This document shows positions 21,801-26,997 of a DNA stretch of 64,000 bases, one piece after another. A program made the position numbers and the translations under genes. The notes beneath the pieces were generated by a model that ran no database searches, was not told where the DNA came from, and saw only the letters and a program-made list of their open reading frames with translations. The stretch is from assembly GCF_001661595.2 (NCBI RefSeq), contig NZ_LYPF02000010.1, positions 124,001-188,000 of the forward strand. Direction: 5' to 3'. Source of the DNA: Crocinitomix algicola (GTDB taxonomy: Bacteria > Bacteroidota > Bacteroidia > Flavobacteriales_D > Crocinitomicaceae). Each line of letters starts with the position of its first letter. Position 1 is the first letter of the stretch.

Positions 21801-23548
21801 CCTGCTGCATTTACTCCTGTAATTTCAACAAAATTAGCTCCCTCAATTAGACTAATATTAAAATAAATTTCTTTTGTAGATGTATTAAATGTATAGGATG
21901 TAACGTCATTTCCATTTAATTTTATTGTCAAATCTTCTTTAGTTGCAACGTGCAAAGCATTTGCTCTAACTCCTAATAACGAAACCGTGGTGTAATGAGG
22001 GTTTTCGCTTGGATTGGTAAATGACACAATAGGCGGTTGAATTTGTGCTGGTTTCTCATAAATAATGTGAACCGTTTTACTGTCACTTCCAGCTTCATTT
22101 GTTGCTGAAACCGTTACAGTATTCGTACCTTCAATAAGATTTAAAGACGCGTTTAATACTTTTGTACTTAAATTATAATTAAACACATTTAGGTTTACCC
22201 CATTTAAATAAATGTCAATTTGGGCTTTAGATTCTACATTAAGCACCGTTGATACCAACCCAAACACATTTGAATTAGTTACATAAGGTGTTGAAGGAGG
22301 ATTAGTAATTGTTACAATTGGAGGATTAATTGGCTCCTCTTCTTCTTTATAAACGATGATTACAGCTTCATAATCTGACCCCGCTTCGTTTGTTCCTGTA
22401 ATTTCAAACAAATTTTGTCCTGGGTGTAATACAACAACACTCTCAAATTTATCGGTAGATGCGTTATAGGAAAAATTGGTATTTAAATTACCATCTTGCT
22501 TAAATGTAATGTTCGACTTATTTTCGACATAATGAACATTTGCTTTTAACCTAAATGTATTTTCAGTCGTTGTATATGGACTAGAACTTGGGTCAAAAAT
22601 ATCTACTATTGGTTTTTTCCTGGTTACAGGTTCATTAACAATGGGATCTTCCTTTTGATCAAAATCATCAATATTCACCGGTTCTTCTACCTCTTCGTCA
22701 TCATAAACACGAGACTTTGGATTGAATAAATGAAATTTTAAAGTAAGTCCAGTATAATGATAGCGATCATTTAAATCAGCTGCAACACCAGCATTGGTAT
22801 TCGGCATTCCATCAAACAAATTTGTTCTTGTCCAAGTTGTTTTATGCTCTATACCTATAGCAACTGCCGGATGAATTTGTTTACTCAGACCCACACCAAA
22901 ACTTGGCATCCAATCAATTTCATACTCTGCAAAATTTCCAACTAAATCTGTTTCATAATCTCCATCTTGAAAATTTAGGACACCATTTTGAGATGCCGAA
23001 CCAAGTGTTTCATAGTTATAAATACCACCTGTCTCTTCATTTAGCATATCGCTAGCTGTATGGTAACCAGTAATTCCAATTCCACCAAAAGCATAAAGAT
23101 TCCAACCTGTTCTTTGTCTCCATCGGTTTGTATTTAATACAAGTTCAATTGATCCTTTTAACAAGTTAGTTTGATAATTTGGAATGAAATAACCGAGTGA
23201 ATCTTGATAAGTTTTCAAAGGAGAATCTTCATAATTCTCCAATCCAACAGTAGAAGTACTATCCAGATTATATCGATTTGTTGCCTGGCCCATGATTTGT
23301 GCATGCAAAAAGCGGGCACGAATATCCCACGAAAACATTTTATTTGGCTCCATGCCATATGATTTTCCAAAAGTTAAACCATACCCTCCTCGAATTCGAT
23401 AGGGGACCTCAGTCTGACTTGTCCATGTTGCTCCTGCATTTAATCCAATGAACCATCTCGAATCACGCTGATAATTGACATTATCTTGAGATGTCCCTTG
23501 AAAAACTGTTAAAAATAGAATTGCAAATAGTGTAAAATATTTTCTCAT
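15875..23548 (-). CDS. Giant surface protein: N-terminal barrel-like domain plus about 23 Ig-like modules
   Basis: A 2557-residue protein. Signal peptide (FTLFAILFLTVFQGTSQ), then about residues 25-285 of aromatic-rich, alternating sequence like a small outer-membrane beta-barrel (WFIGLNAGATW ... YHYTGLTLKFHLF). An acidic linker (DDEEVEEP) follows, then about 23 modules of 80-90 residues. Each has a Pro-rich start, a central NGV/NG turn before an F-x-Y/F strand, and an L-x-EG-x-N strand ending N-x-x-G or N-x-C. The fold is probably Ig-like/bacterial big domain. Three zones exist: modules 1-6 lack Cys, modules 7-20 carry paired Cys, modules 21-23 are Lys-rich and separated by Gly/Gln/Asn linkers. 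No T9SS tail; the end is GGFRRN. Anchoring by the N-terminal barrel with the repeats outside is inferred. Adhesion or cell-surface structure is the likeliest role. Confidence 0.85.
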   Translation of the reverse strand: MRKYFTLFAILFLTVFQGTSQDNVNYQRDSRWFIGLNAGATWTSQTEVPYRIRGGYGLTFGKSYGMEPNKMFSWDIRARFLHAQIMGQATNRYNLDSTSTVGLENYEDSPLKTYQDSLGYFIPNYQTNLLKGSIELVLNTNRWRQRTGWNLYAFGGIGITGYHTASDMLNEETGGIYNYETLGSASQNGVLNFQDGDYETDLVGNFAEYEIDWMPSFGVGLSKQIHPAVAIGIEHKTTWTRTNLFDGMPNTNAGVAADLNDRYHYTGLTLKFHLFNPKSRVYDDEEVEEPVNIDDFDQKEDPIVNEPVTRKKPIVDIFDPSSSPYTTTENTFRLKANVHYVENKSNITFKQDGNLNTNFSYNASTDKFESVVVLHPGQNLFEITGTNEAGSDYEAVIIVYKEEEEPINPPIVTITNPPSTPYVTNSNVFGLVSTVLNVESKAQIDIYLNGVNLNVFNYNLSTKVLNASLNLIEGTNTVTVSATNEAGSDSKTVHIIYEKPAQIQPPIVSFTNPSENPHYTTVSLLGVRANALHVATKEDLTIKLNGNDVTSYTFNTSTKEIYFNISLIEGANFVEITGVNAAGSDYASTTIIYTKPETPRPPIVNFTDPIENPITVYTSSYNVSAKVEYVNSAEDITLKINGVETELFTYSTSSDLMNFTTSLVEGSNVIEVKGVNGYGSDIATTTIIYKRTIPQAPPIVNITYPGIDNMVFGTPNVNLVASVLNVTDESNITVNVNGVPTLSFTYNSYTKILNLPLVLNEGSNSVSITGTNAVGSDTKTRFIIYEKPVNPTPPTVAFINPSTSPYLAATATYTVTANTTNIDAKSQIVFKQNGELIPDAAYSFVGGHQIVYNASLIAGSNIFEVSVENGDGADEDLAVINYVVNENPCVIPTVGYISPVPYSTVDEPNVTIDAQINNHSAETIVELKLNGVSKGYMSYNPATSIASKGVTLLEGSNAITVIVTNDCGTNQATFTLNYDAPDAPCYEPSLTAAGPSIITTEEELINLSLSSNHIAAKDEVVVQLNGVIVDFAFDAGTGSVILNELPLSLGSNSVVVTATTECGSAIKIFTIQREVCDIPVISSVSPVSGSVVDEESIIFSANVSEVSSEEISVLLNGVSQAFTYNEATGVLTLGASINTGLNSIIVRAENACGGAERIINITREIPCEPIVTNLLTPSLNVFTATEENINISLNATGLTSVEQISVTNNGVTVPVTFDPITGNITINDLTLVDGANAIQVHLTNDCSKSLVTYDITYNGCEPPVIIINEIWPGKVVSEDIFALNVVVTNISSGDDIVVKLNGEAIDFDFNPASHLLSANLSLIEGANSIEVTANGCETINQSASLTYEVPCTVISHSLLIPASTNITAVEESYSVSLSVVGIENTEEIEVKLNGVIHPFVYNSESQIISIEGIALVDGVNALVVKLTNECSSDIINYTINYDGCVEPVITLGVMPSVITTPNFNLEANVQHVSADQIQVLFNGVPADFVYDPSTGAIDAELTLSEGENSIEIIANSCELVKVSTELTYTVPCEPLVYTLTNPEGLSTSSAEAIYNISLLVQHVSEEGIAVRKDGDLIDFSLTDNLLSINGINLVDGANIITVELANDCSSETIKYTIKHDDCTAPKINLSANPISSEVSTYNFTANVAEVENAAKIEVFVNGVSKPFSFNAVTRNLTATFTLIEGVNTIEVVANGCEKAVKKLKVNYAKPCVPVTYSLVSPTNLTSDIDEATTAVRINTGHVNPETVKAFVNGEEVSAIFSEGVIDVPEFSLIEGSNNVMINFANDCSKESIIFSINHNPCESPSIVINGLTDGAELTEESLVFFASLFNVADAGDITLKLNGLSVPFEFNSETHLLQAAMTLNEGSNEIQIAVNGCEIVSEELELILNPPCLAPTYSLIAPTESSVEVEGDSYTVSVAVGNVSEDQITVKVNGGTTDFTYSAGTVFVEVPYISVPTNAVEVVLTNDCGSAEVDFLITYVVKEEDCNPEISVSFADDHKNVDVTSNKEITNVILNLNNGTTMVVEDIDEFTGSFEPIGTSLGACIVGVWVRSGCNVGAAGEPYGEYFPNPKWDGICGETNPCLPITYTLITPARLSVSTAVSPYNIVLNTSNVKDKENIKAVFNGKVVDVDFAGDQITLSGLTLIKGMNSLQFVLTNDCSSETLTYMITYSQPIMPGGPNGGTVGNKVNQQNNENDPGDNKMFQAQPAPVITPISPSSNKSTVKTETFNLKAKVENVSSKSNITMYVNGSKYASFVYSSNTNQLSAILKLKNGVNLVKIEANNGNKVDYTYYITYQASVQNKVQNVGNPGGTNQQIKQQSLTPKLQRITPSSSVASTDNSSYLLKLKALNVASKSGLTLNVNGVNVTNFTFSSSTKIMSAVLRLKEGKNTIRVNAVNGDKKAALTYSITYKKVVQKVTLPQGNKGGGSENKVVKQTVKRPVITKVAPSSSSTTVKKNTYVVKAKLTNVNAKNDITFTVNGTKSTAFTYNAQTGEFIATVDLKAGANSVRISAKNGNLSATTSYKITYELAQVAKPVGGGIQQNKQGSGQQVGGFRRN
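15945..16930 (-). repeat. Zone 3 of the giant protein: three basic Ig-like modules
   Basis: Modules 21-23 (about residues 2205-2535) share the starts PVITPISPSS, PKLQRITPSS and PVITKVAPSS, have no cysteines and many Lys, and are separated by Gly/Gln/Asn/Val-rich linkers such as GGTNQQIKQQ. Their end motif is NGN/NGD instead of N-x-C. The zone differs in charge from zones 1 and 2. Confidence 0.75.
17040..20890 (-). repeat. Zone 2 of the giant protein: alternating Cys-bearing module pairs
   Basis: Modules 7-20 (about residues 886-2170). From module 10 onward two types alternate. Type A starts C-x-P and ends TNDCS/ANDCS plus a Y-x-I-x-Y strand. Type B ends ANGCE/ANSCE plus a Leu-rich strand. 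Each module has one Cys at its start and one near its end, well placed for an intra- or inter-module disulfide. The pairwise order A-B-A-B indicates duplication of two-module units. Module 19 (about 17330-17560 on the plus scale) is divergent, longer and has extra Cys (GVWVRSGC). Confidence 0.75.
20890..22620 (-). repeat. Zone 1 of the giant protein: six Cys-free Ig-like modules
   Basis: Modules 1-6 (about residues 310-885) begin PPIV or similar (PPIVTITNP, PPIVSFTNP, PPIVNFTDP) and end with N-x-x-GSD, where zone 2 has N-x-C. This GSD turn resembles a carbohydrate-associated Ig module or an Asp-x-Asp-type Ca site, but no cation site can be proved by eye. Confidence 0.75.
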
Positions 23549-23631
23549 ACGCCTTTATTAAATGTTCGACCTTTGAATGAAATTCTGTGATTTAAAAAAA
23601 AGATAACTTTTGAAGGTCTATTACATTTTTC

Positions 23632-23643
23632 GTACCAAAGATA
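23632..23643 (-). promoter_or_regulatory. Possible -7 box and shared motif upstream of the giant gene
   Basis: On the minus strand TATCTTTG (23636-23643) fits TAnnTTTG, about 85 bases before the giant gene's ATG, and overlaps CTTTGGTAC (plus GTACCAAAG at 23632-23640). The same 9-mer occurs again at 23744-23752. No good -33 element was found. Confidence 0.35.
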
Positions 23644-23825
23644 AAAAATTGGACATTAAGGGGTTAAAAATAAGGAATGAAATGACCAAATTTACATTAA
23701 CATAAAGTTTAGATTAATTTACTCTCAACATGAAACATCAATTGTACCAAAGCCCTTATTTATAACTTATTAAAATACGCTAGGGATTGTAATGACAGCT
23801 TGCTGAACAATTTATATTCTTGAAG

Positions 23826-23865
23826 TTCAATAGGAGGGGTGACCATGGAACCCCCTACTATTGAA
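23826..23865. repeat. Strong hairpin in the 23549-23892 gap
   Basis: TTCAATAG (23826-23833) pairs with CTATTGAA (23858-23865), then one mismatch and a further 5 bp (AGGGG with CCCCT), 12-base loop. No T run, so it is not a normal terminator. It borders the broken GIY-YIG copy and resembles the other palindromes of this locus. The rest of the gap is AT-rich with two copies of a GTACCAAAG motif and no gene. Confidence 0.5.
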
Positions 23866-23892
23866 TACTGAAAGCTATAGAATTGAAAGCAA

Positions 23893-24078
23893 CTACAATG
23901 GAAAGCCCGTTAAAGCGGCCAAAAAAACGGCTGCTATTGTCCAAGGACGATGCTTTGAAGTATACGTATTTCGTTTGGAAGTATTATGTGAGTTAAACCG
24001 AGATTTCCAATCATTTGTACTACCGACATAGTACTTATCCCGCTTTGATGAATATAATATGTAAACAAAATATGGCAT
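23893..24078 (-). pseudogene. Truncated GIY-YIG nuclease copy
   Basis: Residues 1-52 match the intact copy at 24191-24499 almost exactly (MPYFVYILYSSK, YYVGSTNDWKSR), then the frame departs into LAALTGFPL and stops. The part lost contains the acidic KAEQIEKF segment expected to hold the catalytic Glu, so it should be inactive. At DNA level 23923-24126 and 24344-24548 differ at only about eight positions, so the duplication is recent. Loss of similarity is abrupt, after GCAGCCGTTTTT on the minus strand, which points to a deletion or recombination endpoint and not a frameshift. Confidence 0.75.
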
Positions 24079-24086
24079 ACTAAAAA

Positions 24087-24115
24087 ACCCCAATAGTCAA
24101 CGACTAATGGGGTTT
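24087..24115 (-). terminator. Duplicate copy of the tRNA-Asn terminator
   Basis: Same hairpin as at 24508-24537 (ACCCCAATAGTC / GACTAATGGGGT with one mismatch), in the second copy of the duplicated cassette, just before the broken nuclease gene. Confidence 0.7.
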
Positions 24116-24126
24116 ATTTTGCTCCT

Positions 24127-24225
24127 TTCCGAAGGCAATTTAAATCGTAAACGATAAAATTTGTCGGAACTCGAACCAAGGACCCTCTGATTAATCCCGT
24201 AGGTACGAGACTCTAACCAATTCGG
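24127..24225 (-). pseudogene. Disrupted tRNA-Asn-like sequence with two palindromic inserts
   Basis: Read on the minus strand, D-arm remnant AATTGGTTAGAG is followed by a 16-nt palindrome (24195-24210, one mismatch), then TTAATCAGAGGGTC and the T-arm CTTGGTTCGAG, then a 43-nt hairpin (24127-24169: TTCCGA...TCGGAA arms with an inner ATCGT/ACGAT stem), then GGAGCAAAATAAACCCC as after the real tRNA. The anticodon stem and loop are replaced by the palindrome. It cannot be a functional tRNA. The intact GIY-YIG gene ends inside it. Confidence 0.75.
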
Positions 24226-24499
24226 ATAAATAACCCGTTGGACAAAATTCAACATCTATTAACCGTTCAATTAACTTTCGACTCTTTTGTTTTTTAATAA
24301 ATTTTTCAATTTGCTCGGCTTTGGATCGTGTGTCACCTGCCTTAAAAACGGCTGCTATTGTCCAAGGACGATGCTTTGAAGTATACGTATTTCGTTTGGA
24401 GGTATTATGCGAGTGTAACCGAGATTTCCAATCATTTGTACTACCCACATAGTACTTATCCGACTTTGATGAATATAATATGTAAACAAAATATGGCAT
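24191..24499 (-). CDS. GIY-YIG nuclease family protein with tRNA-derived C-terminus
   Basis: A 102-residue single-domain GIY-YIG nuclease. The two-strand motif appears as VYIL ... YYVGST, followed by the conserved Arg (WKSRLHSH) and the Glu-bearing helix KAEQIEKFIKKQ. Such small proteins act on DNA or are of unknown target in Bacteroidota. The last 13 or so residues (YLSELVRVSYLRD) are translated from the tRNA-like unit: the LVRVSYLRD codons are the tRNA D-arm plus the palindrome, and the TAA is the tRNA's own TTAATC. It lies directly downstream of the tRNA-Asn terminator. A role in mobilising or duplicating this cassette is inference. Confidence 0.85.
   Translation of the reverse strand: MPYFVYILYSSKSDKYYVGSTNDWKSRLHSHNTSKRNTYTSKHRPWTIAAVFKAGDTRSKAEQIEKFIKKQKSRKLIERLIDVEFCPTGYLSELVRVSYLRD
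24195..24210. repeat. 16-nt palindrome copy 1 (one mismatch)
   Basis: TCCCGTAGGTACGAGA, a variant of the perfect TCCCGTAGGTACGGGA found in the tandem array. It replaces the anticodon arm of the tRNA-Asn-like pseudo-copy. Confidence 0.8.
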
Positions 24500-24507
24500 A
24501 CTAAAAA

Positions 24508-24537
24508 AACCCCAATAGTCAACGACTAATGGGGTTT
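24508..24537 (-). terminator. Terminator of tRNA-Asn
   Basis: On the minus strand AACCCCATTAGTC-GTT-GACTATTGGGGTT has an 11-bp CCCC-anchored stem with one mismatch, followed by a T run, starting 7 bases past the tRNA 3' end. Confidence 0.85.
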
Positions 24538-24543
24538 ATTTTG

Positions 24544-24617
24544 CTCCTCCTCTTGGGCTCGAACCAAGGACCCTCTGATTAACAGTCAGATGCTCTAACC
24601 AACTGAGCTAAGGAGGA
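24544..24617 (-). tRNA. tRNA-Asn (anticodon GTT)
   Basis: A complete 74-nt cloverleaf on the minus strand: acceptor TCCTCCT/AGGAGGA with discriminator G, D-arm GCTC/GAGC with AGTTGGTTA loop, anticodon arm TCTGA-CTGTTAA-TCAGA giving GTT, short variable loop, T-arm CTTGG-TTCGAGC-CCAAG. CCA is not encoded. It is followed by a terminator and the GIY-YIG gene and preceded by three truncated copies of its own 5' half. Confidence 0.96.
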
Positions 24618-24860
24618 ATTTATTTCCTGTATTTAAACCTCTTTTGACCCTCTGATTAATCCCGTAGGTACGGGACTCTAACCAACTGAGCTAAGGAGGA
24701 ATTTATTTCCTGTATTTAAACCTCTTTTGACCCTCTGATTAATCCCGTAGGTACGGGACTCTAACCAACTGAGCTAAGGAGGAATTTATTTCCTGTATTT
24801 AAACCTCTTTTTGACCCTCTGATTAATCCCGTAGGTACGGGGCTCTAACCAACAGGGAAT
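24618..24860 (-). repeat. Tandem array of three truncated tRNA-Asn units carrying the 16-nt palindrome
   Basis: Upstream of the intact tRNA on the minus strand are three units about 83-84 bases apart. Two hold the leader AAAGAGGTTTAAATACAGG... and the tRNA 5' half (TCCTCCTTAGCTCAGTTGG); in all three the palindrome TCCCGTACCTACGGGA and the 3' anticodon-arm remnant TTAATCAGAGGGTC follow, and the T-arm is missing. Palindromes are at 24660-24675, 24743-24758 and 24827-24842 (the last with one changed base). The outermost unit has a damaged D-arm (CCCTGTTGGTTAGAG). No spacer-like variation, so not CRISPR. Function unknown. Confidence 0.85.
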
Positions 24861-24993
24861 TGGTTTATTTTTTTGCTAATATTCTTTCTAAGCGTAGAAA
24901 AATTTTTAACAAGAAGTTTTCAATACTGCTATAAAAAAACCGTTGTTTTTCCTTAAGCGAGGGCAAATATAAACAAATTAAATCTAAGCAAAC

Positions 24994-25026
24994 AAAAAAA
25001 AGGAGAAAAAAATTCTCCTTTTTTTT
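24994..25026 (-). terminator. Terminator of the SSB gene
   Basis: AAAAAAAAGGAGAA / TTCTCCTTTTTTTT with a short A-rich loop, 16 bases past the SSB stop; T run on the minus strand (and A/T runs on both). The stretch 24861-24993 is AT-rich with no gene seen. Confidence 0.85.
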
Positions 25027-25041
25027 AATTTGTTTTTTTCA

Positions 25042-25494
25042 TTAATATGATTCGTGGGCTAAAGCGACTGATTCATTGTCACTTTCATCATTTTCATCTT
25101 CTTCTTCATCTTCGTAATAATCCTCATAATTTTTATAAAGATTAGTCGATTCGCTGCTTGCTTTGAGAATATTTGTTTTAGAAACATTCAGTCGTATCTC
25201 TGATTTCACTGTTTGATCATCTTGAAGATAACCCTTAGCAAATGGTGTTCCGACTACTTCAACTAAGCAACCTTTTTTGAGAAAGTCTAAAATTCTTAGG
25301 TTTGTTCCATCCTTTTTCCAAATTGTACAATTCACCCAAGTTGTTTTTGTTTTCTGTTCACCAGTTCTTTTATCTCGCCAATTTTTATTGTGAGCAACTG
25401 GAAAATTAAGAGCAAGCACACCTTTATCCATTTTTCGAACAACGGCGTCTTTACCGATATTACCGATTAATCTTGTTTCAAATACTGTAGCCAT
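25042..25494 (-). CDS. ssb: Single-stranded DNA-binding protein
   Basis: A 150-residue SSB: OB-fold at 1-110 (RLIGNIGKDAVVRKM, NFPVAHNKNW, TTWVNCTIW, LKKGCLVEVVG), then an acidic Tyr/Glu/Asp-rich tail. It binds single-stranded DNA in replication, repair and recombination. The extreme C-terminus reads VALAHESY, not the canonical DDDLPF-like tip that recruits partner proteins in most bacteria; it is the notable oddity. Its start ATG at 25494 is clear. It may be the main or an accessory SSB; only one window was seen. Confidence 0.9.
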   Translation of the reverse strand: MATVFETRLIGNIGKDAVVRKMDKGVLALNFPVAHNKNWRDKRTGEQKTKTTWVNCTIWKKDGTNLRILDFLKKGCLVEVVGTPFAKGYLQDDQTVKSEIRLNVSKTNILKASSESTNLYKNYEDYYEDEEEDENDESDNESVALAHESY

Positions 25495-25579
25495 ATGTGT
25501 ATTGTTTCGAGTAGTTCGAGCAATTTAAACTAAAAATACGGGAATTCAAAACGATTAATAGCTAATTTTAATAGACCAA

Positions 25580-26485
25580 CTATTCGAAATACACGACAAA
25601 AGCATCGTTAAAGCCATTTGATTGCACAGATTTCTGGGCTTTTTTTGCGTCTTTTTTATTCGAAAATGGCCCTACGTAATATTTATACTTGTACATGCTT
25701 GTACTTTCAACAAAAACGCGTTCAACTGAATAATCTAATTTTTTAAACTCTTTAATTTCAGTATCAATTTTATCAATAGAAGCCATTATTTGCACCTTAT
25801 AATGTGGTTCATCTGGTTGGTTGGTTTGATCTTGAGGTGGGCTAAAGTCAATTTTAGGATGTTTTGCCTTTAGAAACTCGCGCGTTGCCCGGAATATAGC
25901 TGAAGCAATAATTTCTTGACCATAAACAGAATTTAAGTATTTGCCTTCGCTCGTATTTGTAATAAACCCGCACTCCACTAATACTGTTGGCATTTTAGTG
26001 TGTTTTAAGACTTGTATTGAGTGTCCTATATCTGCGGCCGTTTTAACTCCCCTACTTTTTCTACCTGCACGGGTTTTAAACTGCTCTTCAATTAGCCGAG
26101 CCCATTTATAAGAAGTTTTAGCATCAAAATTATGTATATGCGTTTCTGTTCCGTAAATATTTGAATTAGGACTACCATTCACATGCACACTTAACATGTA
26201 ATCTACTTTATTATTATTGGCTTGATCTACTCGCTCATCAAGTGTTGGATATATATCTGTCGTTCGTGTATATAGCACCTCAACATTAGACAAATTATAA
26301 GTCAAATAATTCCCCACTTTAAGCGCAATTTCAAGAGCAATATCTTTCTCGTTCATCAAAGTATCTTTCAATGGCAGGTGACCAGGATCTTTACCGCCAT
26401 GACCGGGATCTATAAGAATTGTAATTTTATTACATAAGGCATTAAGCACAAAGAAGTTGAGTAGGATAGTAAAAACCAATTTCAT
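25580..26485 (-). CDS. N-acetylmuramoyl-L-alanine amidase with SPOR domain
   Basis: A 301-residue secreted zinc amidase (Amidase_3) that cleaves the bond between muramic acid and the peptide stem in the periplasm. N-terminal hydrophobic signal, DPGHGGKDPGH zinc motif near residue 26, Glu in NEKDIALEIA, HVNGSPN and VLVECGFITN motifs with further zinc and catalytic residues, then a C-terminal SPOR domain (HYKVQIMASIDK ... YKYYVGPFSNKKDA) that binds denuded septal glycan. A role in cell separation is expected. Confidence 0.92.
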   Translation of the reverse strand: MKLVFTILLNFFVLNALCNKITILIDPGHGGKDPGHLPLKDTLMNEKDIALEIALKVGNYLTYNLSNVEVLYTRTTDIYPTLDERVDQANNNKVDYMLSVHVNGSPNSNIYGTETHIHNFDAKTSYKWARLIEEQFKTRAGRKSRGVKTAADIGHSIQVLKHTKMPTVLVECGFITNTSEGKYLNSVYGQEIIASAIFRATREFLKAKHPKIDFSPPQDQTNQPDEPHYKVQIMASIDKIDTEIKEFKKLDYSVERVFVESTSMYKYKYYVGPFSNKKDAKKAQKSVQSNGFNDAFVVYFE

Positions 26486-26592
26486 AGTGTAGCGTAAAAA
26501 AGGGAATAAACGGCAAAATTAAACTTTGTTTTATTCGATATAATCTTGACCTTTATGAATAATTCAAAGCAGAATGTTTATAACCAAAATGG

Positions 26593-26997
26593 ATGAGAGT
26601 TGTTAGGTATCAAATTATTTGGGGAAATACTTACATGTTGTTTGGCGTATTATTTAATCTATTGTTCATTATATCATCCATAATCCTCAAGGATTTAAAT
26701 ATTTTAATTAATGTTATCGGAGGAGTTATTATTTTTTCGATTGGTTGGGGGATGCGCAAATTTCCTTATTTGAAATATTCAAAAAACGAAATACAAGTGA
26801 TCAATTATTTTGGCTCAATTCGTAAACACTATACATTCAATAAGAAATCCGAAATTGTCATTGTTCAAAACAATATCTACTTAAGAACAAAAAAACTAAA
26901 AATAAACAAGTGGATGACCAACAAGGGGGACTGGAATCGTTTTCTATCCTTCTACGATACAGAGGCAGATTTTATGTGCGAACTTCTTGATTCGTAG
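26593..26997 (+). CDS. Small membrane protein of unknown function
   Basis: A 134-residue protein with two adjacent transmembrane segments (YMLFGVLFNLLFIISSII and INVIGGVIIFSIGWG) and a basic C-terminal part of about 75 residues resembling a bacterial PH-like fold (LKYSKNEIQVINYFGS). No family named. It converges with the O-antigen ligase-like gene, with a 26-base 3' overlap. Confidence 0.6.
   Translation: MRVVRYQIIWGNTYMLFGVLFNLLFIISSIILKDLNILINVIGGVIIFSIGWGMRKFPYLKYSKNEIQVINYFGSIRKHYTFNKKSEIVIVQNNIYLRTKKLKINKWMTNKGDWNRFLSFYDTEADFMCELLDS

Noticed and set aside
15875-23548. Inverse autotransporter (intimin/invasin) assignment
   Set aside because: The N-terminal domain lacks the recognisable LysM/barrel arrangement of that family.
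24191-24499. Calling the GIY-YIG gene UvrC or a homing endonuclease of known type
   Set aside because: It has only the single domain and lacks UvrC partners; its target is unknown.
24195-24842. Group I intron interrupting a tRNA
   Set aside because: The insert is only 16 nt and palindromic, with no intron core, and the tRNA halves are not otherwise complete.
24618-24860. CRISPR-like array
   Set aside because: Units are 83-84-base tandem copies of tRNA-derived sequence with no differing spacers and no cas genes.
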